Assembly: GCA_030035585.1 (NCBI GenBank)
Contig: CM057462.1
Location: 68,482,734-68,546,733, forward strand
Direction of reading: 5' to 3'
Origin: Dugong dugon
Taxonomy: Eukaryota > Chordata > Mammalia > Sirenia > Dugongidae
Length of the DNA: 64,000 bases
A program made the translations under genes and the position numbers. Positions 1 to 12,573 of this stretch are shown piece after piece. The notes beneath the pieces were generated by a model that searched no databases, was not told where the DNA came from, and was given only the letters and a program-made list of their open reading frames with translations. Position 1 is the stretch's first letter; every line of letters starts with the position of its first letter.

Positions 1-260
1 GGAGTTAGAATTTTCAAGGGTATAAAAAGATGACTGAGACAATGTCCCTGCCTTGAGGGAGCTCACAGTCCAATGTGACAGAAAGATTTACACACATACA
101 ATTCCCAAAACAGGTACAGTGTGTAATAGCAAGGGAGTAAGGGGGAGCCCAGGGGAGGTGGGCCTGCTGTTGTCCGGAAGTGTGTAAGCAACAGCACTCT
201 GAGGTAGGACAGGAAAGAGGAGGGCATGGGAAGCAGTGAGACTCTGAGGAGGCCCTATAT
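1..260 (+). repeat. Ancient L2-like repeat fragment
   Basis: The order of phrases (loss-free run 'GTCCCTGCCTTGAGGGAGCT', then 'CACAGTCCAATGTGACAG', then a long purine-rich stretch) follows a mammal-wide ancient interspersed repeat that I associate with L2-class LINEs. Related pieces recur near 5160, 35080, 45600 and 57640. The family name is uncertain; no coding potential is seen. Confidence 0.4.
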
Positions 261-769
261 GAATTACAATGCAAATTGAGTTCCCAACATTGCAGTATGT
301 CTTCTGTTACAGTGAGGCATCATTGGGAAGGAAAGAGATCCTGAAAAATGGAGTGGGGACACATGGGCAGATCCTGGTGAAACTGGTGAACTCAAACCCT
401 CAAATTCTGCCAAGTCTTCTTTGCCAGTAGAAGCAGCTCTTCTACTCCAGCCTGAGAAGATTATCCCTCCTTTGCCTGAATAGCCTGCAATGGCCTCCCC
501 TGAGGTAATTGCCTCGCAAGGCACTGCAGATTCTCCACAGAATCTACCCTGCCATCTCTCTTTGCTTCTAGACCTATAACTAGACTCAAGTTATAGGGAA
601 GTTATACATGAACTCAGCAACATGGAGTTCTACTTACAAAGGCCAGTCTGGCTCCAAACACGGGCTTGATTTAGTGTTCTTTCTCCCCATCCCCTTTTTT
701 GCTGGTTTTTAGACATTTAACATCACACCACTTGTTAATACAGAGACTAATCCTAGAGTAATCCTATAC
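260..769. other. Non-coding, no recognised element
   Basis: Mixed-composition sequence with short random reading frames only. I see no splice-site pair, conserved motif or repeat that I can name. Confidence 0.5.
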
Positions 770-975
770 TTAGTGACTCTAGGACATTGGGCAAATTACT
801 AAATCTCTATGACTTAATTATTCATCTGCAAAATGGTGAAGATATTACCTATTTCATAGGGAAGTTTTGAGAATTAAATAGATTATTTTGAGTAAAACAC
901 TTAGAAAAATACAAGGCAAACAGTAAACAATACCTTGTAAGCTTTTGCTATTATTATTATTTTTGTTACTACCGT
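770..975 (+). repeat. MIR SINE
   Basis: Matches the MIR core order: 'GGGCAAATTACTAAATCTCT', then 'CATCTGCAAAATGG', then 'GAGAATTAAATAGATTA' and 'AACACTTAGAAAAATAC', ending in an ATT-rich tail. Diverged ancient tRNA-derived SINE. Confidence 0.8.
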
Positions 976-1444
976 TATAGTCACTATTATTATCCTATTA
1001 GCTTGTCTAATCCATATATCCCTCCGTTGTCCCAGACAGGATTTAGAATCTTCGGGGAGACAAACAGTCTGGACTCAGGTGCTGAGGACACGGTCAGATT
1101 GCTATGATTGACTATTGCTGGACGGATGGGTAGCTTTTTCTTCAAATTCACAAAGAACAAAGCAGAAGAAGGAGCCTGGGGGCATTGGAAAGGGCCCATG
1201 GCTGGGAGGCAGGACACCTAGGTTCTAGTCTCCTACACTAACTCATATAGGCCAATCACTTTTCTTTTCTGGGCTTTAGTTTTCATGGCTGTAATAGAAA
1301 AGTAGCGAGCTGGGCATGCTGACCTTGAAGCCTCTTTAGACTCAGAGAGCAGTGAAGTAACCAAAAACAGCATCAAGGAATCCTGCAGGGCTTGAGTCAT
1401 GAGAAGTGATCAGTAATTATTTGTCAGCATCATTGATATCATCA

Positions 1445-1560
1445 ACATCATCTGTAAAATGGGGATGATACCACTCTCTCACAGCAGTGCTCTTGGGACC
1501 TGATGAGAAAATACATGTGAAAGCACTTTGTAAATTGTAAAGTTCTGTGAGGATACCCCC
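1445..1560 (+). repeat. MIR SINE fragment
   Basis: 'CATCTGTAAAATGGGGATGA' followed by 'AATACATGTGAAAGCACTTT' is the 3' part of MIR in the usual order. The flanking 1215-1440 contains a possible second, weaker MIR piece. Confidence 0.7.
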
Positions 1561-2384
1561 AAAGGAGCATTAAGATGATCTTGATCATTACTGTCATCAC
1601 CACCTCCTTCTATTCCCTTTAGTTCCCCTCCCCAGACACAAGCCCAGAAAACTTTCTGGGGCACCTGTCTTACCAAATGAGAGCTAATCCCCACAGGGTA
1701 CCACCCAGATGCCTTCTCATCCTGGGGCCAATTAAGGAGTCCAGACTCCAGACGCAAGATTGTTAGGACTGCCAGAGCTCCCAGATGCCCCCTTCTCACT
1801 GGCACTTCGTCTTCTCCTCCAGTCTTGTGGGGCTCCCTGGCTCAGAACTGAGCATTCAGAGTCTGGCCTGCTCCCTTATACCTATCTCTGGGATGGCTTC
1901 AACCCCACTGATGAACATGGCCAGCTCTTGGGCAGCAGGAGGAATCTCAGAGTCTAGGTGCAGCCACTAGTTTAGACTTAGACACTTAGACAGATCTTCT
2001 TGGCTGAGGGCAAGGGATGGTTATTATTTGTGTTTTGGCTCCATCCTCAGTAAATGGATTTATAAAGCACATTTTCTTCTGTCTTGAGTTCTGAGCCCAA
2101 ACTCTCTTCTCCCTCTGAATATCTGAACCCATCAGGCTGGGCTGGAGAAAGTGTGTGTGGGGCAGTGGGATACAAGGGAGGACACCAACCAGGAAGTCCT
2201 CTGAGACCTTAGCTGAGTCTGAGGAAGAGCTGAGGGTTGGAGGGGTCTTGGGGATCACATCTACCCATCCCAAAGTCCCCAGGTTGCTTAAGGAGAGTGG
2301 GTCCAATGAGAGCCCAGTACTTGCCCCAGGACACTTAGACACTTAGCCAGTAAGTGGCCCAGTTAAGACTGGAGGGAGGGAGGT
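1561..2384. other. Non-coding, no recognised element
   Basis: Short reading frames on both strands overlap each other with no domain, no start context and no splice structure. I see nothing supportable here. Confidence 0.5.
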
Positions 2385-2800
2385 TAGCTATCATTCATGA
2401 TACCACGTTCAGAGATGACCACTGTAGATTTTTTGATGAATTGCCTTCCAGCACATTTTCTTTGCCTATATATTTTACATAAACAGAATCATGGTATAAA
2501 ACTGTTTTTGTGACTAGTGTTACTCACCTGTGTTAATTATGAATTAATCATGCATATTTTTCTTCATTACTAATTATTTTTAATGGCTGCTGAGATGCCC
2601 TTTGTGTGAAAGAATCATTATTCATTTAATTGATTCCCTACTCTTTCACATTTGGATTATTTTTCATTCTTGAAAACAATGGAGCTGTGAGTATCCTTGT
2701 AGTTAAATCTTGGCACACATACATGATTATTTGATTATTTCCACATTTTTTCATTCAAATTTCATTATAGAGAATAATCTAATAGCCCTAGGAGTGTTAC
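2385..2800 (-). mobile_element. Old L1 3' end fragment
   Basis: AT-rich text resembling the reverse complement of an L1M 3' end, including 'AAACAGAATCATGGTATAAA', 'CACATTTGGATTATTTTTCA' and 'AACAATGGAGCTGTGAGTAT'. These correspond to the ORF2 C-terminus/3' UTR of ancient L1. No open frame remains. Confidence 0.55.
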
Positions 2801-2894
2801 CTCTCTTATTCTGGAAAGTATGCTGTTAGTAATGCAGCTCAAGATTATATTAGCTCTTTAGGCAACAGAACTACCCTGTTGGTTCCGACTGTGG

Positions 2895-3060
2895 ACATGT
2901 GGGGTAGTAACGGACACAGTTTGAATCTAGGTTCCTCCCTTTAGCAGCCATGTGACCTCAGGCAAGTTCCTTACCCTTTCTGAGACTGTTTTCTTGTCTG
3001 TCAACCCCTGCTCCCAGGGCTGGAATGCAACTGGTATAGTGATTAGCACGAAGCAGCAGA
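2895..3060 (+). repeat. MIR SINE
   Basis: 'AGTTTGAATCTAGGTTCCTC', 'GCCATGTGACCTCAGGCAAG' and 'TTCCTTACCCTTTCTGAGAC' occur in MIR order. Confidence 0.7.
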
Positions 3061-3324
3061 GTGGGATGCCTCCAGCATTAGAATGTCCTGAAACGTCTAG
3101 ATTCTTAGGACTCAGGGCTGGGAGCAGTGGTGGGCTCGTAAGTGTTTGACAGTTGTTCCTTGGGGTGGGAGAATGTTCTGATTTGTAGGGTTCACCAACC
3201 TCTGTGGTGTAAATACACCTATCATGGCCAATTTCAAGCTACCAACATCATGTCACTGAACTTGGATCTGGGAAGAGATGCACAGTAGCCACCATTTTAT
3301 AGTATTTGCATCATACAGGGACAA

Positions 3325-3482
3325 AACAAACTTATTGACGTCCAGTCAATTCAGACTTATAGTGACCCTTTAGGACAGAGTAGAATTGCCCCATAGGGTT
3401 TCCAAGGAGTAGCTGGTGGATTGGAACTGCTGACCTTTTGGTTAGCAGCCTGAGCTCATAACCACTGTGCCACCAGGGCTCC
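3325..3482 (-). mobile_element. AfroSINE-type tRNA-derived SINE with 13-bp TSD
   Basis: Reverse complement of the recurrent SINE: the 3' half ('ATTCAGACTTATAGTGACCC') lies left and the head ('CCACCAGGGCTCCC') right. It is flanked by a perfect 13-bp direct repeat, CATACAGGGACAA, at 3312-3324 and 3483-3495. That fixes both ends and shows insertion by target-primed reverse transcription. It lacks the middle segment present in the longest copies. Confidence 0.9.
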
Positions 3483-3744
3483 CATACAGGGACAATAGGT
3501 GAAAACAACCCCCAGAACATAGACAACTATAAAATGTAGCAAAATAATTAGGTGTGATACATTCTGAAAATTTATTACCTTGTTTTTAATGAAATTTCTT
3601 TAATTGTATTTTGTATAATTTAGTGTTTAATAATAGCTGTGTTCAACAGCTGGCTCACAATATTTCTGAAGATTTAACAACAGACCTAGTAGCTTGTCCT
3701 CAACTAGGATGAACCCCAGAGTCCAACTATGTCATTCTGACTAG

Positions 3745-3880
3745 ATTGGGAAACTGAGGCCCCAACAGAGGATAAGAAGACAAGTACAGGAACTCGCAAT
3801 CTTAGAAGGCATGGCTGGGACTTGTGCCAGGACTTTACACACATTACCTCATTTAATTCTCCCAGATACCCCAGAAGAGT
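3745..3880 (-). repeat. MIR SINE (minus)
   Basis: 'GGGAAACTGAGGCCCCAACA' and 'TTACACACATTACCTCATTT' are reverse-complement MIR core text, partly rearranged. Confidence 0.5.
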
Positions 3881-3894
3881 GGAATATTGGCAGA

Positions 3895-4125
3895 ATAACA
3901 GCAAGCTTAAGAGAACAAACATTAGAACTAGATTCAAATTCTGGTTCTGCACTTACAAGATGTGAGTTCTTGGACTAATTTTCTCATTCTATGGGACTCA
4001 ACATTGCTGTGTGAAAAATGGGGATAATAATACTTATTTTCTAGGTGTGTGGTTATAATTAAGAGATACTGTTTGCAGGGACCTGGGTCAGGACCTAGTA
4101 TGGAGTAGGTGCTCTATGGTCAACT
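3895..4125 (+). repeat. MIR SINE
   Basis: 'AGATTCAAATTCTGGTTCTG', 'GTGAGTTCTTGGACTAATTT', 'AAAAATGGGGATAATAATAC' and 'AGTATGGAGTAGGTGCTC' are in MIR order. Possible minus-strand MIR scrap follows at 4140-4230. Confidence 0.75.
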
Positions 4126-4229
4126 TTTAATTATCATCAAGAGGCTGAATAATTTGCCCAAGGTATTTTACTGGTGGGGAATGGAGAAGGGTTTTGACTT
4201 GTCCATGGTAGATAGTAAGGACTAGAAGA

Positions 4230-5110
4230 GTAATTCAAACATGGGTTTAACTGATAAGTCAGAGCAAAAGGAATCACAATGAGGCCTTTAGTTCTCGACA
4301 TTTCTGTAGGGTTACTAGGTTCCTCCCCCTCTCTCCCCTGGACTGGTCATAGCCTCTGAGAAAACTGGAAAAGGAAGTAGTCAGATCACAATGCCACCAA
4401 GCTCCCAGCATTGCTTGCTCTTGCCCTTATCCCCAGAGGACTCTCTTTGCAGTGCTCTTATTGGCAACGTTCAGGGAATTTCATCCTGGCATTCCCACTG
4501 GGTTCAGGGAAGAGATGGCAGGAGGCAGAGTTCCTGGGCCTGGGAAACAGCCTCTCCACCTCTCCACAGCTCTCCTAGGATAGCCTGGTGTGAAGGCAGG
4601 AGCATAAAGCTTCAGCCATTCAGCCCTCTGGGAAGATCTTGGGAGGCCAAGGCTCCCTTGGTCTGCATCCCATGACCGACTAGGCGAGGTCTGGCCTGTC
4701 AGGGTGCAGAGACCCACACCATAGAGGGAAGGAAAGGGTTCCAGCCCCCAACCCTTTGGAAATCTAGAGCTTATTTAGAGACTGGGTTGTCTGGAATCCT
4801 AGCTCAATAGACTTAGTCACCCAGGGGGCTTCCTGTTCAGCCCTTTTCCCCTAAGAACAAGTGACAGCCTCTCAGTGACTTGTTTCTGTAGATGTCTGAA
4901 GGTGAGATGGTCGGTGGGGCTTAGGGCTGTGGGGCAGGATCCTGGTCATCTGTTGGTGTTGGAGGTCAGAAGTAGCCAGGTCACCCAGCCCTTGGGTCCT
5001 CTCTGTGGCTACATCCCAACATCCCTCTAGCCTCCATTCCCTTATTTCCCAATAGTCTTTCCTTATCATCTCATACGTCAATCCCCTCCTATTCCTTCCT
5101 CCTTTCTATT
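4230..5110. other. Non-coding, no recognised element
   Basis: Moderately GC-rich stretch with two short overlapping frames near 4390-4720 on opposite strands. Neither shows a domain or splice context. I can support nothing here. Confidence 0.45.
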
Positions 5111-5111
5111 C

Positions 5112-5300
5112 CATCCTTTCTTCCTTCATTTATTTATTTAATAAATATTAATTGATAGTTCCTCTGGGTCAAGCCATGTTCTAGGTTGAAGTTTGCAGAA
5201 AGCAGATCATTTAAGAAAATCTCTGTATTTCTGGCTAAAGGGATGGGGCATTGAAAGTCCTTCAAAGGTTTTAAGCAGGGAGCAGATGGAACCAGTGTTG
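5112..5300. repeat. L2/MIR-like fossil
   Basis: 'TTTATTTATTTAATAAATAT' then 'CAAGCCATGTTCTAGG' resembles the end of an L2-type LINE. 'GGTTTTAAGCAGGGAGCAG' at about 5268 matches the same ancient repeat seen at 45600-47400. Confidence 0.4.
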
Positions 5301-6102
5301 TATTCTGAAACAATCACTTGCAGCAGTCTATGTGGAGGGTGAGTTGAAGGAGGAGAGCCCAGACCCTGGAGATCAGAGAGCTGTTCATGCAGGAATGCAA
5401 GTGAGAAGTGATGGGCTCCTGACTAAGGGCACAGGAAGGGATGGCCCAGAGGGATATGTAGGTGGTAGATTGTTCTGGTAAGGAGGTAGAGGCTGGGAAA
5501 GTGGAGACCTAGGATGACTTGAAGTCTCCTTTGAGTCTCTACCCCCACCAGAGGTAACCTCTATTCTGACTTGTAACATCTTGAGTTAGTTTTGCCTGTT
5601 TTGAACTTTACATAAATGAAATCATACAGTATGCATTCCTTTGTGCTTGGCTTTTTTTGCTCAAAACTATATTTGTGAGGTTCATCCATAGCTTGTGGTT
5701 GTGGTTCATTCATTCTCATTAGTATATATCCATTATACTCTTGGTTGATACTTGGGAAGTTTTCTATTTGTGATTATTTTGTATAGTGTTTTGCACAGTC
5801 TTATACATGTCTTTTCTTGAATATGTGTACGTGTGTGTAAGTATGTAGGAATATAGCTAGAAATAGAATTGCTGAGTAATGGGGTATGTATATGTTCAGC
5901 CTTAGGAGATACTGCCAAACATTTTCTAAAAAGAATTGCACAAATTTACGCTCTCATTGGCAGTTTGAGAAAGCTCTGTTTGCTCTTGCCAATATTAAGT
6001 ATTTTTTCATTTCAGCCATTCTAGCAGGTGTTAGGTTGTGGTTTTAATTTGTAATTTCTGAATGACTAATGATGCTGAGTTCCTTTTCACATGCTTAATG
6101 AC

Positions 6103-6579
6103 TGTCTTAGTTATCTAGTGCTTCCATAACAGAAATACCACAAGTGGATGGTTTTACAAAGAGAAGTTTATTTCCTTACAGTAAAGTAGGTTAAAAGTCC
6201 AAATTAAGGGTGTCAGCTCCAGGGGAAGGTTTTCTCTCTCTCGGCCTTCTCCACAGTGTTCTCCCGGATTAGGAGCTTCTTGGTGCAGGGACCCCCGTCC
6301 AAAGGATGCGCTCTGCTCCTGGCACTGCTTTCTTGATGGTATGAGGTCCCCCTGTCTCACTGCTTACCTCTGTCTTTTATATCTCAGGAGATTGCCTCAG
6401 GACACAATCCAGTCTTGTAGATCAGGTCCTGCCTTACTAACACAACTGCCACCCATCCGCCCTCATTAACGTCATAGAGGCAGGTTTACAACATACAGGA
6501 AAATCACACAGTACCAAGAATCATGGCTTAGCCAAATTGATACACACATTTTTTGCAGGACATAATTCAAACCATGACA
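6103..6579 (-). mobile_element. Solo MaLR/MLT1-like LTR with 5-bp TSD
   Basis: Starts TGTCTTAG and ends CATGACA; flanked by ATGAC at 6098-6102 and 6580-6584. 'CCATAACAGAAATACCAC' and 'AGAAGTTTATTTCC' are the reverse complement of the MLT1-type 3' end including its AATAAA signal, so the LTR points to the minus strand. No internal retroviral sequence is present. A sister copy lies at 53296-53863. Confidence 0.85.
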
Positions 6580-7014
6580 ATGACCATCTAGATAGCCTTT
6601 TTTGTGAAGCGTCTTTTTCAAATATTTTGCTCATTATTTTTTCAGGTAGTCTTTATTGTTGATTTGCAGGACATCTTCATTTTGGATACAAATCTTTTGA
6701 GTTCTTTATTGTAGTATAATTCAGTTGATCATTTTTCTCTCTGTGATGAGTGCTTTTTCTGTGTTTTAAGAAATCTTTGCCTACCCCACGATAATGAAGA
6801 TATTTCCTTTGTCTGGTCTAAAAATTTTATCTTTACCTTTTAAATCTACAATACATCTGGAATTGATTGTTATATACAGTGTGAGGTAGGGCTCAAGAAA
6901 AAATTTTTTCTGTATGAATATCCACATGATCCAGCAGCATTTACTGAAAAGAACATCCGTTCCCCATTCCATTGTAGGATCAACTTTGTCATAATTCAGG
7001 TGACTATATATGCA

Positions 7015-7221
7015 TGGGAGCCGTAGTAGCATAGTGGTTAAGCACTCGGCTGCTAACTGAAAATGTTGGCAGTTTGAACCCACCAGCCGCTCCATGGGAG
7101 AAAGATGTAGCAGTCTGCTTCCGTAAAGACTATAGCCTTGGAAACCCTATGAGGCAGTTCTACTTTGTCTATAGGGTCACTGTCAGTCGAAATTGACTCA
7201 ACAGCAACGAGTTTGGTTTCA
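7015..7221 (+). mobile_element. AfroSINE-type SINE, long form
   Basis: Head 'GGAGCCGTAGTAGCATAGTG' (box A region), degraded box B near 'GCAGTTTGAACCC', middle 'GGGAGAAAGATGTAGCAGTC', 3' half 'GTCGAAATTGACTCAACAGC'. Inserted in old L1 copy 1. Imperfect repeats of 'AGGTGACTATATATGCATG' flank it. Confidence 0.85.
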
Positions 7222-8133
7222 GGTGTTATGTATACATGGGTCCCTTTCAGGACTTTGTTCTGTTCCATTGATATACTTGTCTATTATTGTACCAATTTCA
7301 CACTCACTTAACTACTGTAGCTTTATAATAAGTCTTGATATCTGATAAGTTCTCCAGATTTGTTTTTCTTCTTTAGGAGTCTACAAGATTTCCATATAAA
7401 TTTAACGAACAGGTTCTCAATTTCTGCAAAAACAAAAAAACACAAAACCTGCTGGAGTTTTGTCTGGGATTGTATTGAATCTATAGATCAATTTTACATC
7501 TTTACAATGTTGAATTGTCCAACCCATGAACAAGGCATATCCTTCTATTTACTTACGACTTCATTAACGTGTGTATTGTTTTTCTGCACATGTTTCATTG
7601 CTTTATTCCTACATATATGGTTTTTAAAAAATGCTCTTATAAATTTTTATTTTCTCCTTGTTTGTTGCTGGTATAGAGAAATAAATTTATTTTTATGTAC
7701 TTACTAATTTCAGTTTGTCTTTGAGTTCTTTTAGATTTTCTACATACACAATCGTGTAGTCTGTAGATAATGACAGTTTGTTTTTTTTTCCTTCCCTTCA
7801 AATCCTTTGGCCTTTTATTTCTTTCTCTTGACTTATTTTACTGGTTAGGGCCAGTGGTACAATGGTTAACAGAAAAGTAATAGTGCACATTTCTGTTTCA
7901 CACCAATCTTAGGGAGTTAAGTTTTCAATATTTCACTGTTATGTATGACATTTACTGAAGGTTTCTTTCCTTCTTTCTTTTTTAGATAATTTTTATCACA
8001 TTAAGAAGTTTCTGTTCTATTCCTAGTTTGCTAAGAGATTTATTTCTAATTGTAAATGATTGTTGAATTTTAGCAAATGCTTTTTATACATCTATTGAGG
8101 TAATCACATTGTAATTCCTTCCCTGTGCTTTCT

Positions 8134-9478
8134 CTGTCTTCCTTTTTTTATAACTTATTTTTGTGGTTGTTGTTGAGAATATACACAGCAAAATATACAC
8201 CAGTTCAACAAGTTTCTACGTGCATAATTCAGTCACACTGACTACATTCTTCCAGTTGTGCAACCATTCTCATCTCCTTTTCTCAGTTGTTCCTCCTCCA
8301 TTAACATAAACTCGCTGCCCCCTAGGGTTTCTAGCTAGTCCTTCCAGTTGCTGATGTCAATTTGATCCCATATAGATAGATCCTGAAAGAGCACAATGCT
8401 CAGGGCAGACATTCTTTACTAGTTGAGCTAAATTATTGTTTGGTTTTAAGAAGACTTCAGGGGATATTTCTGGTTTAAAGTTTAAAGATTATCTTAGAGC
8501 AATAGTTTTGAGGGCTCATTCAGCCTCCATGACTCCAGAAAATCTGGATTCCATGAGAATTTGAAATTCTGTTCTGCATTTTCCCCTTTTTGATCAGGAT
8601 TCTTCTATAGAACCTTTCATCAAAATGTTCAGTAATGATAGCAAGGCACCATCCAGTTCTTTGGTCTCATGGCAAAGGGGACACTTGTTCATGGAGGAAG
8701 TTAGACTTACATTCCACTTCTGTCTATTCCTGACTCTCATTCTTCCTTTGATGCTCCAGGTGAATAGAGACCAATTGTTATACCTTGGATGACTTCTTGC
8801 AAGCTTTTAAGACTCCAGGGACTAGGCAATGAACTAGGAGGTAGAGTAGAAGCACTAAACACGCCATTAGGCCAATTAACTGGGATGTCCCATGAAACCA
8901 TGACCCTAAACCTCCAAACCAAGGAACCAAATCCCATGAGGTGTTTGGTTGTTCATAAGCAGCCTCAGCAGTTACAGTTTTTGATTTTTTTTTTTTTTGC
9001 TGTTGTCGTAAATACGTCTATCACACAACTTTTGCCAGTTCAACGTTTTACAGGTATACAACTTATTGACAGCAATTACATTCAACGGCTGTGTAACCCT
9101 GCCCTTAATCGATGCGATTTTTCCATTACCATAAACCAAAACTCAGTACTCCATAAACAATAATGCACATCTCACCCCAGCTCCTGGTAACTGCTAATAA
9201 ACTTTTCTTGTCTTTTTATATAGGTGACGTCATACAGTATTTGTCCTTTAGTGATCAAATTATTTCACTAAGTGTAATGTCTTTGAGCCCCATCCATATT
9301 GTAGCATGTGTCAAAACTTCATTTCTCTTACTGATTAACATTCCAATGTATGTACGTACCATATTTTGTTTACCATTCATCTGTTGATGGGCATTTAGGT
9401 TGTTTTCACCTTTTGGCAATTGTGAATAGTGCTGCAATGAACATTGGTGCACAAGTATCTGTTTGAGTCTCTGCTTTC
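8134..9478 (-). mobile_element. 5'-truncated L1 3' end with 13-bp TSD
   Basis: L1 3' UTR plus the last part of ORF2 in reverse: 'GAGAATATACACAGCAAAAT' near the left end, 'ATTGTGAATAGTGCTGCAAT' near the right. CCCTGTGCTTTCT occurs at 8121-8133 and 9479-9491 and is contiguous in the host L1, giving the target-site duplication. The same 3' UTR type heads the L1 at 18005. Confidence 0.8.
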
Positions 9479-10585
9479 CCTGTGCTTTCTTTCATAATTA
9501 CAACATTTACTATTAAATTATCTGGACTTTGACTTTTATTTCTAGAAAAGATTTTAATTATGGATTCAATTTTTTTTTACAGATAATGCACTCTTCTTAT
9601 TCTTATTTCTTCTTGTGTCAGTTTTAGTAATTTGTGTTTCTCAAGGCATATATCCATTTTATTTAAATTGCCAAATTTATTGGCATAAAGTTGTTTGTGA
9701 TGCTTTTTATTATCTTTTAAATGACAATAGGATCTGTAGTAATGTTCCCTTCTTCATTCCTGATATTGGTAATTTGTGTTTTATTTCTTTTTCTTAGTAA
9801 GTCTTCTAAGGACATATCGATTTATTAATTTTTCAAAAAAACAATTTTTTACTTTGTTGAGTTTTTTTTAGTGTGTTTCCCATTCAATAATTTTCTGTTC
9901 CTTTTGTTATTTCCTATCTTCAATTTTCTTTGGGTTTGATTTGCTGTTCTTTTTCTAGTTTCTTGAGAAGAAAGGTTAGTTTGCTAATTTTCAGCCTTTT
10001 AAATTCTAATATATGCATTGAAGGATATATATTTCCCTCCAAGCACTGGTAATGTTTATCTTCACCATCATTTAGTTCAAAGTATATACTAATTTCCTTT
10101 TTGATTTTTCTTTGTCCCATAGATTATTTACAAGAGTATTGCTTATTTTCAAAGGAGTTATGTATTTTCTATTATATAATTTTGAACTTTATTTCTGCTT
10201 TATTTCCCTCTAACCAGAGAATATAATCTAAATAATTTCTATCCTTTGAATTTTTTTTTTTTTTATGTTACATTTATGATTCATCATACGGTCAGTTTTG
10301 GTAAGTGTTTCATGAAACTATAGCATGTTTCTTTTGGTTAGTCTTTACATGGTTTATTTTCTTTCATTCTTTCTTTCTAGTGTGTCTGTGTCCTTCTTTA
10401 AAGTGTGTTTCTTGTAAGCAATATGTAGATTGTTTTTTTAACTCAGTCTGAAAATCTAACTTTTTAATTAAAATATTTTGCAATTAATTACCTACATAAT
10501 TGATATTTACCATCTCTTTATTTTCTATTTGATCTGCTTGTTTTATGTCTCCTCTCTCTCTTGCTTGCATTATTTTGAATTAATA

Positions 10586-10640
10586 AAGGACGCCATGCAT
10601 CAGAATCAAAAGGATGGCAACTAACAACAACAACAACAAT
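10586..10640 (+). mobile_element. SINE/RTE 3' tail remnant
   Basis: 'CATCAGAATCAAAAGGATGG' followed by CTAACAACAACAACAACAA matches the 3' terminus of the RTE-dependent SINE with a (CAA)n tail. Only the tail survives. Confidence 0.5.
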
Positions 10641-11553
10641 TATCTTACTAGTCCATTTTCTCCTATTTTACCTTGTTAGTTATTCATTCTTTATTCTTTT
10701 AATGATTTCTGTAAATATTAAAACATAAATGTTCAACTTACTACAGTCTCATGCAAATTATTAGTTTTACACTTTTCCAGTTATGCTAAATATTTAGAAG
10801 ACTTTAACACTACTCACCACTTACTTTGACATAACATGCTATTGTTGTCATATTCCTTAATTTTTAATTTGTTTCTAATCCCCTAAGACCTTATTTTTGT
10901 TTTGTATAGTCATTATTAATTTATATTTACCCACATATTTATCCTTTCACTGAGGGGCTCTTCATTCTTTTTTGTGTTTCTGTCTGGAATAATTTTTTTC
11001 CTACCTGAAGAACTCCCATTAAAGTATGTCATTTGTTGTTTGTCTGAAAAAGTTTTTATTTCACATTTAAAATTTTTTTAATTTAAAAGTATCTTTATTT
11101 TGAAATAATTTCAAACTTATAGAAAAGCTGAAAGAATAGTATGAAAAAATTCTGTGCACCCCCTACCTAGATTCATCAATGTTTAACATTTTGCTACATT
11201 TGTTTTATCAGTTTTTCTGTCTATATAAACATATTGTTGTTGTTATAATTTTCTGAGCCTTTCGAGAATAATTTACGCATATCATGTTCCTTTATCCCTT
11301 AATACTTTCATAAATATTTCCTAAGTACAAGGAGTTTCTCTTACATAGTAGTTATCAAATTCAGGAAATTTAACATTGATACAATACTTTAATCTAATCT
11401 GATCCAATTCATATCCCAATTTTATCAATTGTCACAATGATGTTATTTATAACACTCCTCTTCCCCCAGGACAACATATTGCATTAGTTGTTATGTCTTT
11501 TTAGTCTCCTTGCATCTACTCTAGATACTCAGCATTTCTTTGTCTTTCATTAT

Positions 11554-12573
11554 TGCAGTGCATTCACATCACATCTGTAATGCACTTCCTGGTTATTTAA
11601 ACAATACAAATTTATTATTGTGGTGCACACACCGGTTGTTCGCTACTAATACCACATTCATTGATCAGAGCCAGAACACAACACATCAGAATGTACTCCC
11701 AGAGCAATAGCACTTGGAAAGTAGATAGCAAAACAATACATAATAACAGTTTCATGGTGGGGAATCGATGTTTACTCTTTTGACACAGGGCTGGCACGTC
11801 TCTTGGCCCCGCCCCCTTTGCTGTTGGTCCAGCTCTCAACCAGTAGCCTCAGGTCAGTCCTGGACCAACTTCTCTTAAAGCAGACCTGCTCTGAGTGCAG
11901 CCCCTATGCGGGGTGTAAGTAAGCTTGACTGGCAGGCCCCCTAAGCTTTGGATACGGCCCTAGCTTCCGGCAGACCTCTTGCACCTCCTCTGGGCCTCTT
12001 GCTCTCTGCTGCTGCCCAGGCCAGCTAGTGGCTGCCTGGGCTCGCTTGTGGTCTCAGCTGCCTTCAGTGTTGCTGCAGCCCCAAGTGTGTTACAGTTCTT
12101 GGCCCACTCCTCTCATGCTGCTCTGCTGCCACGTCTCTGGTCAGCAGAGGCTGGCTTCTGCTTCTCCAAACCTCTGCTGCAGTTTTTTTCCCATCTCTGC
12201 CTTTTACAGGGTCCAGGGTTTCTACTGCTTCTGGTGCCAGTCCCTTCTGATGAATCTTGCAATCTTTTTTTCCCTGGGCTGATGTCTCCATCCTGGGACA
12301 AGGATTGGTGGTAGTGGTGGTAGGTGTTCTTCAGCCCAGAGTTCCTGTGTCCTCAGGGAATTTGTTCACCCCTCCTCCAACAGCTGAATGTTCACAAACT
12401 CCAGTGAGCCTCCATCTTCCAAGGCTTTTATTGGCCTCACCCTTGGCCTCCTGAGGCTTGGTTAGCATCAGGCCCCCCAGTAATCCCTCTTAGTTGGGTT
12501 GTGCTCACTTGTGGTCCTACTCTCAGAACCAGGACCAAAGGCCAAATCATTCATCGCAAAGGAGTTCCCAGCA
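11554..12573 (-). mobile_element. Solo LTR, about 1 kb, with 5-bp TSD
   Basis: GC-richer block inside old L1 3' UTR, bounded by TG and CA and by ATTAT (11549-11553) / ATGAT (12574-12578). Host L1 text is continuous across it. AATAAA reads on the minus strand near 11612, and 'CCAATAAAAGCC' (a possible TATA-like box) on the minus strand near 12430, suggesting minus orientation. I cannot name the family (ERVL-like by TSD length). Short open frames inside are fortuitous. Confidence 0.65.

Larger units (their letters stand above)
5550..11066 (-). mobile_element. Old L1 (copy 1), left part, with insertions
   Basis: Long T-rich stretch that reads as the reverse complement of an ancient L1, 3' end to the left. 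The order runs ORF2 C-terminus (near 5600-6100), RT region (7230-8130), endonuclease region (9490-10560), then inter-ORF spacer and the edge of ORF1 (10640-11066). Reading frames are destroyed. It is interrupted by an LTR (6103-6579), a SINE (7015-7221), a younger L1 3' end (8134-9478) and a SINE tail near 10586. By known L1 order, the sequence after 11066 should be the text that appears at 29708. Confidence 0.75.

Noticed and set aside
7360..7707. 115-codon plus-strand hydrophobic frame
   Set aside because: Antisense of old L1 ORF2 RT region.
11979..12314. GC-rich stretch with 111-codon plus-strand frame, possible CpG-type promoter or exon
   Set aside because: Explained as the interior of a solo LTR (TG...CA, 5-bp TSD) inside an old L1.
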